Below, in pieces: positions 33,437 through 42,731 of a stretch of 64,000 nucleotides of DNA (positions are counted from its first letter, which is position 1; each line of letters starts with the position of its first letter). The position numbers and the translations under genes were made by a program. This DNA comes from DSYU01 sp964437595. Its GTDB lineage: Bacteria; Chloroflexota; Anaerolineae; Anaerolineales; Anaerolineaceae. Where the stretch lies: NCBI GenBank assembly GCA_964437595.1, contig CAYTHO010000009.1, positions 1-64,000 on the forward strand, read 5' to 3'. Under the pieces are notes generated by a model. That model worked only from the letters and a program-made list of their open reading frames with translations. It was not told where the DNA came from and did no database searches.

Positions 33437-33964
33437 TTACTCAGCAGCCGCTTCGGGTTCAACCGGGGCTTCCGTCGCCGGGGGCTCTTCAACCTTTTGA
33501 ACCAGTACGGCAGGGGTTTCACCTTCGCGATGGACGATAACCTTTACCTCGGGAGTGAGGTCAACAGTCAGGCGCACGATGCATTTGTGCTCGCCCAGCA
33601 CGCGGATCGGTTCGCATTCGATCTGGCGCCGGTCAATTGTGGTGTTGGTTTTCTTGGAAATTTCATCCGCGATCATCTGTGATGTGATCGAACCATACAG
33701 TTTACCGGTTTCGCCAGCACGAACTGGAAAACCGATGACCAGGTCTGTGAGCCGATCAGCAATGCCGCTCAATTCTTGATTGAGAGCAGTGCGCTGCTCA
33801 GTCGCATGGGTGCGAATGTTTTCCGCCTGTTTAATGGCGCCAGCAGTCGCAAGGACTGCCAGGCCTTGGGGGATCAGGAAGTTGCGACCATAACCGTCAG
33901 CTACCTTCTTGACGTCGCCAGCGCGACCTAACTTATACACATCTTTGAGAAGCAGTACTTTCAT
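33437..33964 (-). CDS. rplI: 50S ribosomal protein L9
   Basis: A 175-residue L9. It opens MKVLLLKDVYKLGRAGDVKKVADGYGRNFLIPQGLAVLAT, the rRNA-binding domain, then the long helix and C-terminal domain. The last 25 or so residues (EEPPATEAPVEPEAAAE) are an acidic Pro/Ala tail beyond the usual 148-150 residues. Monocistronic by its own terminator. Confidence 0.97.
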   Translation of the reverse strand: MKVLLLKDVYKLGRAGDVKKVADGYGRNFLIPQGLAVLATAGAIKQAENIRTHATEQRTALNQELSGIADRLTDLVIGFPVRAGETGKLYGSITSQMIADEISKKTNTTIDRRQIECEPIRVLGEHKCIVRLTVDLTPEVKVIVHREGETPAVLVQKVEEPPATEAPVEPEAAAE

Positions 33965-34207
33965 TCTTCAAGCCCTTTCGTGCTTAGGAGTGGATTTGCC
34001 AAATGGCAGCCTGTGTGAAGGGTACAACACACAGAGCGGCCTGATTTTACCATAAACACAAATTTTTTGTAAAAAGCAGATCAGGTGATCAGGTGAACTT
34101 GTTCTATTGAGTTTTCATAATCGTTTTGGTTGCCGTCGCGCCTATCTTTCATGTATACTGATGTCGAGTGCACAATGAATTGAAGCAGATCCACAATGAG
34201 GAGTCCC

Positions 34208-35848
34208 ATGAGTTTTGATGAGGAACGAAAACGTTGGGAAGAGAAGATTGTAAAACCGGTCATCACTAAGTTCCCAGAACGGGCGGCGGAATTTTCAACT
34301 ACTTCGGACATCTCCATTCCGCGCGTCCTGGGACCTGTAGAGGCAAATTATTTTGAAACGCAAGGCTTCCCGGGCGAATATCCCTTTACCAGGGGAGTCC
34401 AGCCGACCATGTATCGGGGGCGTTTTTGGACGATGCGCCAGTACGCCGGTTATGCCTCCGCCGAAGAGTCGAACCGCCGTTATTGCTACCTGCTGGAACA
34501 GGGCCAGACTGGCCTGTCCGTAGCCTTTGATCTGCCCACTCAGATTGGCTACGATGCGGATGATCCACTATCGACAGGCGAAGTTGGTAAAGTAGGAGTT
34601 TCGATCTCCTCTGTTGAGGATATGGAGACCCTCTTCCGTGACATTCCCTTGGACAAGGTATCTACCAGTATGACCATCAATGCCCCTGCATCGATCCTGC
34701 TGGCTATGTACATCGCTGTCGCGAAACGTCAGGGAGTGGAAGAAAAGAAACTGCGCGGGACGATCCAGAACGATATTTTAAAGGAGTACATCGCGCGCGG
34801 AACCTACATCTTCCCACCTGCACCTTCTATGCGCCTGATCACAGACGTCTTCCGTTTCTGCACCGATCATATTCCCAACTGGAACACGATCAGTATTTCG
34901 GGATACCATATTCGCGAAGCTGGTTCCACGGCTGTGCAGGAGGTTGCTTTTACTCTGGCCGATGGCGTAGCTTATGTGCAAGCCGCTATGGATGCCGGCT
35001 TGAAAGTAGATGAGTTTGCGCCGCAGTTGTCCTTCTTTTTTAACGCTCACAACAATTTCCTGGAAGAAGTAGCCAAGTATCGCGCTGCGCGGCGTCTTTG
35101 GGCGATGATCATGCGCGATCGATTCCACGCACAGGATCCCCGTTCGTGGATGTTGCGCTTCCACACCCAGACCGCCGGGTCGACGCTGACCGCGCAACAG
35201 CCTGAAAATAACACCGTACGGGTAACATTACAGGCCCTGGCTGCCGTGATGGGCGGTACCCAATCGCTGCATACCAACAGCATGGATGAAGCGCTCTGGC
35301 TTCCTACGGAAAAGTCGGTGCGTGTTGCGCTGCGTACCCAGCAGATTATTGCTCACGAGTCAGGCGTTGCGGACACCGTTGATCCGCTGGGTGGTTCATA
35401 CATCGTGGAATATCTGACGGATGAAATTGTCAGGCGGGCCACCGATTACCTCAACAAAATTGATACCATGGGTGGGGCGCTGGCGGCAATTGAACGCGGC
35501 TATCTGCAAAACGAAATCCAGGATGCTGCCTATGCATTTCAGAAGGCCGTCGAAAGCAAACAGCAGATCGTGGTAGGGGTTAACGCCTTCCAAACGGACG
35601 AATTGATCCAGCTTGAGCGCCTGAAGGTAGACCCATCCATCGAGCAGCAGCAGCGAACTCGCCTGGCCGACCTGCGCAAACACCGGGACCCGGTCCGAGT
35701 CGCTGAGTTGTTAGATCGTCTGGACAGCACGGCACGTGGTCAGGAAAACCTCATGCCGTTGTTTATCGAGTGTATGGAGCAAAAAGTAACGTTGGGTGAA
35801 GTGTGCGGCGTGCTCCGCCGTGTATGGGGCGAGTATCAATCAAAATAG
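34208..35848 (+). CDS. Methylmalonyl-CoA mutase large (catalytic) subunit
   Basis: A 546-residue B12-dependent mutase subunit carrying the TIM-barrel substrate domain: TRGVQPTMYRGRFWTMRQYAGYASAEESNRRYCYLLEQGQTGLSVAFDLPTQIGYD, then HTQTAGSTLTAQQPENN. It has no C-terminal B12-binding domain, so it needs a separate small subunit, not found in the window. Converts methylmalonyl-CoA and succinyl-CoA (or related acyl isomers). GAGGAG precedes ATG 34208; an ATG 12 nt upstream would overlap it. Followed by the epimerase 8 nt later. Confidence 0.93.
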   Translation: MSFDEERKRWEEKIVKPVITKFPERAAEFSTTSDISIPRVLGPVEANYFETQGFPGEYPFTRGVQPTMYRGRFWTMRQYAGYASAEESNRRYCYLLEQGQTGLSVAFDLPTQIGYDADDPLSTGEVGKVGVSISSVEDMETLFRDIPLDKVSTSMTINAPASILLAMYIAVAKRQGVEEKKLRGTIQNDILKEYIARGTYIFPPAPSMRLITDVFRFCTDHIPNWNTISISGYHIREAGSTAVQEVAFTLADGVAYVQAAMDAGLKVDEFAPQLSFFFNAHNNFLEEVAKYRAARRLWAMIMRDRFHAQDPRSWMLRFHTQTAGSTLTAQQPENNTVRVTLQALAAVMGGTQSLHTNSMDEALWLPTEKSVRVALRTQQIIAHESGVADTVDPLGGSYIVEYLTDEIVRRATDYLNKIDTMGGALAAIERGYLQNEIQDAAYAFQKAVESKQQIVVGVNAFQTDELIQLERLKVDPSIEQQQRTRLADLRKHRDPVRVAELLDRLDSTARGQENLMPLFIECMEQKVTLGEVCGVLRRVWGEYQSK

Positions 35849-35856
35849 GATTTATT

Positions 35857-36264
35857 ATGGCGAAAATTTTACGCATTAACCATGTCGCAATTGTTGTTCC
35901 CGATATTGAGAACGCGCTGAATTTTTGGCGCGACGCACTGGGGTTGGAACTGGATCATGTGGAAGATGTTCCCAGTCAACGCTCGCAGGTGGCTTTCCTT
36001 CCCATAGAGGGTAGTGAAGTCGAACTGGTCAAGCCGACCACCGATGACTCCGGAGTAGCAAAATTTTTGTCAGATCGCGGCGCTGGTATGCACCACCTGT
36101 GTTTTGAAGTCGATGATATTGATGAGATGCTGTCTAACCTGAAAGCCAAAGGGATACGCCTGATTAACGAAACTGCTATGCAGCTCGAGGGCCGCAAAGT
36201 GGCATTTGTCCATCCTAAGAGCGCCAGTGGTGTTTTGGTTGAGTTGTACCAGATAACTAAATAA
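35857..36264 (+). CDS. mce: Methylmalonyl-CoA epimerase
   Basis: A 135-residue vicinal oxygen chelate protein: LRINHVAIVVPDIENALNFWRDALGLEL, GMHHLCFEVDDI and FVHPKSASGVLVELYQ, with His and Glu metal ligands. It interconverts the R and S forms of methylmalonyl-CoA for the mutase just upstream (8 nt gap). The start MAKILRINH at 35857 is chosen; an earlier ATG-less start would lie within the mutase gene. Confidence 0.93.
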   Translation: MAKILRINHVAIVVPDIENALNFWRDALGLELDHVEDVPSQRSQVAFLPIEGSEVELVKPTTDDSGVAKFLSDRGAGMHHLCFEVDDIDEMLSNLKAKGIRLINETAMQLEGRKVAFVHPKSASGVLVELYQITK

Positions 36265-36299
36265 TAATTGATATACTTTGAAGATAGAGCGGTGAGAAG

Positions 36300-37085
36300 A
36301 TGGTATTTGGATTCCCTTCTGCGTTTCGCGTGATTGGCCGGTCGGTAGTAGATTGGTGGGATAGTTGGACGGATATGGTAGTACTGACGGTCGTCTGGCT
36401 GCTCGCGCAAGTCACGATTGTCCTGGGCCCTCCTGCTACTTTTGGATATTATTACGCAATCTCCAACTTGATGAACGGTCAGGGCACGGGCGTGCACGGA
36501 TTGATTGAAGGCGCGCGGATGTACTTTAGAAAGTCCTGGATATGGGGATCGGTTAACCTTCTGGCAATTTTCGCCACATCTTTTGCATTCTGGTTTTACA
36601 TTAATCAGCCTCAAGTCTGGGCTTTGTTTGCAGCCTTCATAGTGCTGATGGTTGGCTATCTATGGGTATGTATGCAGTTCTTCGGTCTGCCGTATTTCAT
36701 GCAGATGGAGACGAAAGATTTATATACATCACTTAAAAATGGCCTGCTCACGGCCCTGGCTGCACCGCTGTTTACCCTCATCTTGATCCTCATGGCGATC
36801 TTGATTTTTGGATTAAGCGCGGTGTTTGTGCTTCCCATTTTCCTTGGTCTGCCGGGTATCATCCCGGTATTGGGTTTTCGTGGTGTAGCGGATCGCCTGA
36901 TTGCCTTTGGCCTTCGGGAACGCGAAAAGACTCCCAAGGAACTTGAGATGGAAGAGAGCTCCCGAATTACTTTACCTGTCTTCGAGCGCGGCAGCCAACC
37001 TGGAGAATCAGTCGGCGACAGCGGTTCTGGCGTTAGCAGCGCGGCGGGTGTAGATATCGCGGACAGCAAACGGCAGGTAGAGTAG
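36300..37085 (+). CDS. DUF624/YesL-like integral membrane protein
   Basis: A 261-residue protein with five or six hydrophobic segments (LTVVWLLAQVTIVLGPPATFGYYYAISNLM, NLLAIFATSFAFWFYI, FTLILILMAILIFGLSAVFVLPIFLGLPGIIPVLGF). The pattern resembles YesL-type proteins near sugar transport genes, but similarity is only general. The last 78 nt overlap the convergent membrane-protein gene. Gly/Ser-rich C-terminal tail is cytosolic. Confidence 0.75.
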   Translation: MVFGFPSAFRVIGRSVVDWWDSWTDMVVLTVVWLLAQVTIVLGPPATFGYYYAISNLMNGQGTGVHGLIEGARMYFRKSWIWGSVNLLAIFATSFAFWFYINQPQVWALFAAFIVLMVGYLWVCMQFFGLPYFMQMETKDLYTSLKNGLLTALAAPLFTLILILMAILIFGLSAVFVLPIFLGLPGIIPVLGFRGVADRLIAFGLREREKTPKELEMEESSRITLPVFERGSQPGESVGDSGSGVSSAAGVDIADSKRQVE

Positions 37086-37760
37086 CAGGAACATCACCAG
37101 CCCAATCGCTTCCAACGCCAGGATATACCACGGCCACGGCCCGAGCATATCAATCAGGCTGGGGGTTTCTGGCTTGTGGGCAACATACATATAGTTGCTG
37201 CCAATCAGCCAGTTGATCACCCCTACAAACAGCAAATATACATTGCTCCAGATCATTACTCGGCCTAAAGACTTCCACGTAGGGCGGAAGCCTTCCACCA
37301 GCGTCATATAAATGGCAGCGGTGACGATCAAACCGTGAGAAATAAACGTTTGGAAATATCGGAAGTGCGGGAAGGCATATACGCCAAGGTCTGGTGTGAG
37401 CACAGCCTGAAGCGCACCAGCAATCCCCAGGAAATACGCGAATTCATAAATCGGATAATTGCGTTTCACCAGCATGTACGCCGATAGAAAAACGAACACG
37501 CTGCAGACGTGCAGCGGCAGCATGGTTTGGATATTCCACTGTCCAACCGCCAGGTTCCAGATATGCCAGGCTAGTTCATTAACGATTAACACGGCTGCCA
37601 TGGTATAACGCCAGAAGCGGAGTGTTTCTGGTTTTGCGCGGCGCCGGAGGATCAAAAAGCTAACGTTCAGCAGCACAATCACTAAAATTGCGGCCCAATG
37701 TTCAGCCGAGAATAAAACAAAAGGTCCACCTGTGAAATCTTTGGTAAAGAATTCGTTCAT
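37008..37760 (-). CDS. YwaF/TIGR02206 family membrane protein
   Basis: A 250-residue protein with seven hydrophobic helices and family blocks LPLHVCSVFVFLSAYMLVKRN, FAYFLGIAGALQAVLTPDLGVYAFPHFRYFQTFISHGLIV and NYMYVAHKPETPSLIDMLGPWPWYILALEAIG. Function unknown. Its 3' end overlaps the convergent neighbour by 78 nt. Confidence 0.9.
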   Translation of the reverse strand: MNEFFTKDFTGGPFVLFSAEHWAAILVIVLLNVSFLILRRRAKPETLRFWRYTMAAVLIVNELAWHIWNLAVGQWNIQTMLPLHVCSVFVFLSAYMLVKRNYPIYEFAYFLGIAGALQAVLTPDLGVYAFPHFRYFQTFISHGLIVTAAIYMTLVEGFRPTWKSLGRVMIWSNVYLLFVGVINWLIGSNYMYVAHKPETPSLIDMLGPWPWYILALEAIGLVMFLLLYLPFAVRDIYTRRAANARTAVAD

Positions 37761-38190
37761 GCGTGCGCGCTCCTGAAAGAAATTCGTTTGTGGAAATCTA
37801 GTTCTTGCGAAATATCTTGCGTCTCATTGGCTAGCATTCAACGCAGTAGTGTAAAGCAGTTTTTCCTGGACGAACAGAAAACGGATTTTTGCCATTGTAT
37901 CTCGAAACATGTTTTTCATAAAGGAAAACGCACTTGTGATTTTTCGGGTGTTCTAACTATCACCACTTTATGCTATACTTTGTCGACCATATCCAATTTG
38001 ACCCTTTTTCTTCACTATTTCACCTGAACGAATCGTAACCTGAAATCCACAGGATTTTGCTCAATAGCTATGTAAGTCTCGTTGTACGATTTGGTTCATT
38101 TGCTTGTTGCCCAAACACACCGACTCCTGGTTCCCTGTTCTTTAGTAACGAATTGGCTTTCTTCCTCACTTCTAACGAAAGGATCTGTAT
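37761..38190. other. 430-bp intergenic region upstream of the fatty-acid hydroxylase
   Basis: AT-rich, with no credible ORF or tRNA. TATGCTATACT at about 37968-37978 could be a -10 for the downstream gene, giving a leader of about 200 nt. No recognised riboswitch. Confidence 0.45.
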
Positions 38191-38856
38191 ATGGGCCATT
38201 ACCAGATAAACCACGATTCGACCCCCATCCGATTATTTAAGTCGGATTTTCTTGAATTCTTCACCCATATTTCTCCTGTGGTTGTCACCATCATCTGGCT
38301 GCCGTTTGCCGGTTACATGCTGGTCAGCGAAATCATCGCAGGACTGGCGCGAAACGATAACCTTTGGTATGTCCCGGTTGCATTTTTAACCGGCCTTTTT
38401 TTATGGACCTTTGCTGAATATAACTTGCACCGCTTTGTGTTTCATTATCCGCCCAAAACGCCTGTGCAAGAACGCATTACCTACCTGTTTCACGGTATCC
38501 ATCACCACCAACCCCAATGCAAAACGCGCCTGGTTATGCCGCCAGTTGTGAGCATACCCCTCTCCGCGCTTTTTTATGGACTGTTCGCCCTGGTTGTAGG
38601 TGGGTTCTTATCCGCGCCGCATTGGGTGCGCCCGCTGGTGGGCGGCTTTACGATTGGTTATCTGGCATATGATCTGATCCATTATGCCACTCATCATTTC
38701 CCGATGCGTTCCGGCATTGCTCGTTACCTCAAACGCTATCACATGATGCACCATTACAAGACGCCAGATCAGCGTTTTGGAGTCAGTTCGCCGCTGTGGG
38801 ATGTTATATATGGCACCCGGCCCAAAGATGTGATTCTTAAGCCAGGGGAAGCATAG
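38191..38856 (+). CDS. Fatty-acid hydroxylase/sterol desaturase superfamily (FA2H-like)
   Basis: A 221-residue di-iron membrane enzyme. His clusters HRFVFH, HGIHHH, HYATHH and HMMHHY match the FA2H/Scs7 lipid 2-hydroxylase arrangement; four membrane helices. Related carotenoid hydroxylases (CrtZ) share the fold, but the length and the GIHHHQPQCKTRLVMPP block favour a fatty acid 2-hydroxylase. Likely hydroxylates membrane lipid acyl chains. Confidence 0.85.
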   Translation: MGHYQINHDSTPIRLFKSDFLEFFTHISPVVVTIIWLPFAGYMLVSEIIAGLARNDNLWYVPVAFLTGLFLWTFAEYNLHRFVFHYPPKTPVQERITYLFHGIHHHQPQCKTRLVMPPVVSIPLSALFYGLFALVVGGFLSAPHWVRPLVGGFTIGYLAYDLIHYATHHFPMRSGIARYLKRYHMMHHYKTPDQRFGVSSPLWDVIYGTRPKDVILKPGEA

Positions 38857-38863
38857 AGGACGG

Positions 38864-40483
38864 TTATTTCTCTCGCTTCCACTCCCTTAGTGCGGCCTTG
38901 ATGCGCTCCCACAGGCTGTTGGCTTGTTCCGCGTTCGGCTGTTCAATTGGATGTTGGCTGTAACGTGCTTCAAGGAATGTGTCTGTCAGGTTGTGCAGTT
39001 CCTGATCCACCTCGGGAATCGCTTCCCGCAGCCGAGTTTCATACTGGTAAGGCGTTTGGGAAGGTTTGCGTTCCAATCCCTGTTCCCCGGCAGCGGCTAC
39101 CAGGTGAACGTAGAAATAAATGATCTTTTCGCGTGGATTCAATCGGCCAAAGTTGAACATACGGCGGATCGTTTCCACCGGTGAGGCCGTTCGCTGCGCG
39201 CGCAAACGAGCGATTCCTGCCTTCACCATCCCGCGAATTTGCCGGTTGGCGCCTCTTACCCACTTCCAAAAGCCATTCCATGTGGTACGAACCCAGCGGA
39301 AAAGCGGGAAACTTGAGATTACTTTCCACAGAGCCGCGTTTTGAGCAAAGTAAAACCGGAAAGCAAAAAAGATGACTGCCAGGAAAATGAGCCAAAACAG
39401 CAGCGAGCGCAGAATTTCCAGCCAGCCAACCGGTTGTTGAACGGGAGAATCAAGAATCATGGGTGGAGCGGCGGGCTGTGCTGGCGCTGTCGCCTCCGGA
39501 TTCTCAGAACTTAATCTGAACAGCGATAGGCAGAATGTAAAGGGCACAGTGAGTATCGTCAATACTAAGGCGAGTAGCTGGAAGATCAAGCCAAGTATGT
39601 AGCGTAGAACATCGATCAGGCCCACCGTATATTCGGTAGGCAAAAAGAATACGATGATTGCCATGACAATAAAAAACAGCAGCCCGTACTTCACCCAGTT
39701 CTTTGCGATGCCCGGGTTGACCGGGATTTGCTGCCACAGCCAGCGGGATCGAAGCATGGCAAACTGGGTCTGGCTGAGCAGGACGAGTGCGATAATGAAA
39801 AACGCCAGAACGTTCACGACCGGTGCATAATACCCGGCGGGAGGCTTCCCGAGAGATCGAAAAACCGCCGTAGCATCTACACGCGACAGGGCTGTGAGAA
39901 GAACAACGACCGAGCCCATGATGAATATCCGGGTAGAAATGCGCGAATGAAGGGTGTGCAGTGCATTTTGCAATTTACCTAATTCATCCCAACCCGTATC
40001 GATATCCTCATCATACAGGTCTTCCAGGTCGCCGGCGAACCGGTAACTGTTAAACCACACAATTGCGGCAAGCACAATTGCCACAATGTATTCCCCTGAA
40101 AAAAAGTTTTCGATGAAGTTCTCTTGCCAGCGCGGCAGGTCAGCCAGTAATTGCGCGGGACCGCGGATCAGGTATATGAGAATTTTCAACGCGATCAGGA
40201 TTGCAATCCATTCGGACACGTGGAAAATAACCCGCTCCTGACCTTCTAGCTCTTTGGCGCGTTTGCGAATGACCATCGCTTCGACTGCGATGATAAGGCA
40301 GGAAAAGATCAAGTACGCGCCCCCCCAACCGGGGGTAAAGCGCTCTCCAATATGCACCACACTGATTGCTAGCGTGCACATTAATAGCGCCACCATCACC
40401 TTGCCGAACAGGAGCGTTTGCCCCTGACCAGTGCGGAGATTCGTGAGTAGATCATAGGAGGGTTTATTCATATTCTTACTCAT
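38864..40483 (-). CDS. DUF4129 membrane protein
   Basis: A 539-residue protein with several membrane helices in the first half and one near 350-375, ending in the DUF4129 block (VHLVAAAGEQGLERKPSQTPYQYETRLREAIPEVDQELHNLTDTFLEARYS). Often found with transglutaminase, DUF58 and MoxR genes. ATG 40483 overlaps the DUF58 stop (ATGA) and is chosen; a TTG at 40492 also fits. Third gene of the MoxR operon. Confidence 0.82.
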   Translation of the reverse strand: MSKNMNKPSYDLLTNLRTGQGQTLLFGKVMVALLMCTLAISVVHIGERFTPGWGGAYLIFSCLIIAVEAMVIRKRAKELEGQERVIFHVSEWIAILIALKILIYLIRGPAQLLADLPRWQENFIENFFSGEYIVAIVLAAIVWFNSYRFAGDLEDLYDEDIDTGWDELGKLQNALHTLHSRISTRIFIMGSVVVLLTALSRVDATAVFRSLGKPPAGYYAPVVNVLAFFIIALVLLSQTQFAMLRSRWLWQQIPVNPGIAKNWVKYGLLFFIVMAIIVFFLPTEYTVGLIDVLRYILGLIFQLLALVLTILTVPFTFCLSLFRLSSENPEATAPAQPAAPPMILDSPVQQPVGWLEILRSLLFWLIFLAVIFFAFRFYFAQNAALWKVISSFPLFRWVRTTWNGFWKWVRGANRQIRGMVKAGIARLRAQRTASPVETIRRMFNFGRLNPREKIIYFYVHLVAAAGEQGLERKPSQTPYQYETRLREAIPEVDQELHNLTDTFLEARYSQHPIEQPNAEQANSLWERIKAALREWKREK

Positions 40484-41667
40484 CCCCTCCAAATGTCGAG
40501 GTCTCTTTCACTGCGGAATACATGGACTGGCATGCCCATCAGTTTGCCCTGCTGGGCCGCCTGGCGGTTATTGGGATGTTCTCCACAGAGAATGAGAACA
40601 GGGTTAAGCCCGGCCCGGCGGGAAGCCAGTAGTTCATCGAACAACGCCTGTTCTGCCGATCCAGTAATTACCAGCATCGTTGTACCCCAGGGCAGGTGCA
40701 CGCGGTGATCGCGCAGCATGCCTGGAAACGGTTCAATCTCAACTGCACGTACCCTGGCAAGGATATCCAGAATCCGCATCAAGTGACCGCGCCCTTTATG
40801 CGCGGGGATAGGGATGGGGCGGCTGTCAGCCGATAAGGGGTCTAACCCGTGCGCAACCAGCCCGGTAGATTGGCGTTGGGCAATAATCCAGTTCGCCAGT
40901 GAAGCGGTAACAACAATAGCCAGTTCCGTTGCGTCAAAATGCGTGCGCTGCTGGTAATCAGTCACGTTTAAGTTTAGAAACAGCGCCGTTTCCAGGGCAA
41001 TGGATGGCTCAAACAATTTTGTTTGCAGCCGCCCGGCGGTAGCGCTGGCTTTCCAGTCGATTCGCCGCAGCGAATCACCGCTCTGGTAATCACGTTTACC
41101 CATGGGGCGCGTAGGGTCTTCAAAGATGGGTTGTTTGTGGCGCATGGTGCCCATCGGTGACCGAGACGGTATTTTTACATTACTCAGTGCGACCACCCTT
41201 GGATACACTGTCAGGTGATCTGTGGGGCCCTCGCTCTGCCGTTCAGTGTTCAATCCCAACAAATCACCAGAGGACACATGCAGCGGCCCGATTGTATAAT
41301 ACCCGCGCTTTTGTGTGCGCAGGTTATACCGAAGTCGGGTTTTCTCGCGAGGTCCCAGGCTGATCACTTGAGAGAAACTGCTGGTTTCGGCCAGCTCAAT
41401 CGGGTAAAAATCCTGCACGCGCAGCCAGACGGCAGGGAGCAGGCTGCCATTGCGTATATCCAATTGAACCGGGACAGTTTCTCCGGGGAATGCCTTGTGG
41501 TCATATTTGCGTACAAACTGCAGGTGGTTGATAACTCGCCCTGTCCACCATCGCCCTGCCAGCATCGATCCGACGAACATGTATAGCAAAACAAAAACGA
41601 ATGTTTCGCGGGTGAGGACTGCAAGAAGGATGAGTACAAAGAGAAAAGCGGTATACGCGTCGCCCAT
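40480..41667 (-). CDS. DUF58 domain protein
   Basis: A 395-residue protein with two N-terminal hydrophobic segments and the DUF58 signature DPTRPMGKRDYQSGDSLRRIDWKASATAGRLQTKLFEPS (GD-xxRxIxW). The region after it resembles a von Willebrand A fold (ALFLNLNVTDYQQRTHFDATE). DUF58 proteins act with MoxR ATPases in envelope or metal-insertion chaperoning. 23 nt downstream of the MoxR gene. Confidence 0.92.
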   Translation of the reverse strand: MGDAYTAFLFVLILLAVLTRETFVFVLLYMFVGSMLAGRWWTGRVINHLQFVRKYDHKAFPGETVPVQLDIRNGSLLPAVWLRVQDFYPIELAETSSFSQVISLGPREKTRLRYNLRTQKRGYYTIGPLHVSSGDLLGLNTERQSEGPTDHLTVYPRVVALSNVKIPSRSPMGTMRHKQPIFEDPTRPMGKRDYQSGDSLRRIDWKASATAGRLQTKLFEPSIALETALFLNLNVTDYQQRTHFDATELAIVVTASLANWIIAQRQSTGLVAHGLDPLSADSRPIPIPAHKGRGHLMRILDILARVRAVEIEPFPGMLRDHRVHLPWGTTMLVITGSAEQALFDELLASRRAGLNPVLILCGEHPNNRQAAQQGKLMGMPVHVFRSERDLDIWRG

Positions 41668-41690
41668 AAAGCGGTCCAGCTCAGGAAAAT

Positions 41691-42641
41691 CTATTGCTCC
41701 AGCTTGCCAAGTTCCAGTGGCGTACGTTCCATGATGTCCGCCAGCACGCTTTTGGATGTCCGCCCTCGCAGCTCAGCTTCCGGCGCAACCAGCAGGCGGT
41801 GGGTGAGGATCGCGGGTACCAGGTATTGCACATCATCTGGAATAACGTGGTCCCGACCGCGGATCGCCGCCAGCGCCTGCGCTGCCTTGAATAAAGCCAG
41901 GCTGGCGCGTGGGCTGGCCCCAAGTACCAGATCGGGGTGTTCGCGTGTGGATGTGACCAATTTGATAATGTAATCTTGCAGGCTGTCTTCGATGAAGATT
42001 TCCCACACCTGGCGCTGTAGTTCAGTCAACCGGCTTGCTTCGGCAACTGCTCGAAGACTGTTAACCGGGTGTTCGCGCTGTAGGTGGGTAAGTAGCACTT
42101 TTTCATCTGCCAGGGATGGGTAACCAACCGAAAGGCGCATCAAGAAACGGTCGAGCTGAGCTTCGGGTAAGGGGAAGGTGCCTTCGTATTCGATTGGATT
42201 CTGCGTTGCCAGAACCAGGAAAGGCCTCGGCAGGTTGTAAGTGACCCCATCAACGGTTACTTGCTGTTCCTGCATTGCCTCTAGCAGCGCCGACTGGGTG
42301 CGCGGTGTTGCCCGGTTAATTTCATCAACCAGCAGTACGTTCACAAAAACTGGACCGGAGCGAAACTCAAACTGCCCCGACTGCTGGTTGTACACCGAAA
42401 CGCCCGTTACATCATTTGGCAGCAAATCGGGAGTGCACTGCAAGCGATTAAAATGGCCGCCCAGGCTGATTGCCAGCGACCGCGCCAGCATCGTTTTCCC
42501 CACGCCAGGAACATCTTCGAGCAGTACGTGTCCTTCACACAGCATGGACACCATTAACATTTCAATTACCGGGCGCTTGCCAACAATGACACGTTCGACA
42601 TTATCGATAACGCTGTTAATAAAATCCTGAATATCCGTCAT
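41691..42641 (-). CDS. MoxR-type AAA+ ATPase
   Basis: A 316-residue AAA+ ATPase: Walker A GVGKTM in LLEDVPGVGKTMLARSLA, Walker B LLVDEINRATPRTQSALLEAMQE, sensor ATQNPIEYEGTFPLPEAQLDRF. MoxR proteins are chaperones that mature partner proteins with DUF58 and VWA proteins. Start ATG 42641; a GTG 3 nt earlier is also in frame. First gene of the three-gene operon. Confidence 0.95.
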   Translation of the reverse strand: MTDIQDFINSVIDNVERVIVGKRPVIEMLMVSMLCEGHVLLEDVPGVGKTMLARSLAISLGGHFNRLQCTPDLLPNDVTGVSVYNQQSGQFEFRSGPVFVNVLLVDEINRATPRTQSALLEAMQEQQVTVDGVTYNLPRPFLVLATQNPIEYEGTFPLPEAQLDRFLMRLSVGYPSLADEKVLLTHLQREHPVNSLRAVAEASRLTELQRQVWEIFIEDSLQDYIIKLVTSTREHPDLVLGASPRASLALFKAAQALAAIRGRDHVIPDDVQYLVPAILTHRLLVAPEAELRGRTSKSVLADIMERTPLELGKLEQ

Positions 42642-42731
42642 CACCTACCCCTGCAATATGTGGATGATAAAAACTGATACAACAAAGGAATAGCGTGAGT
42701 AAGCTTGGTGGAGTGTACCACAAAGCCTGTT

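Noticed and set aside
34080..34100. Tandem GATCAGGT-type repeat upstream of the mutase
   Set aside because: Only two copies of 9 bp; no link to a known element.
38191..38856. Assignment as carotenoid hydroxylase CrtZ
   Set aside because: Shares the di-iron fold, but His spacing and length are closer to fatty acid 2-hydroxylases.
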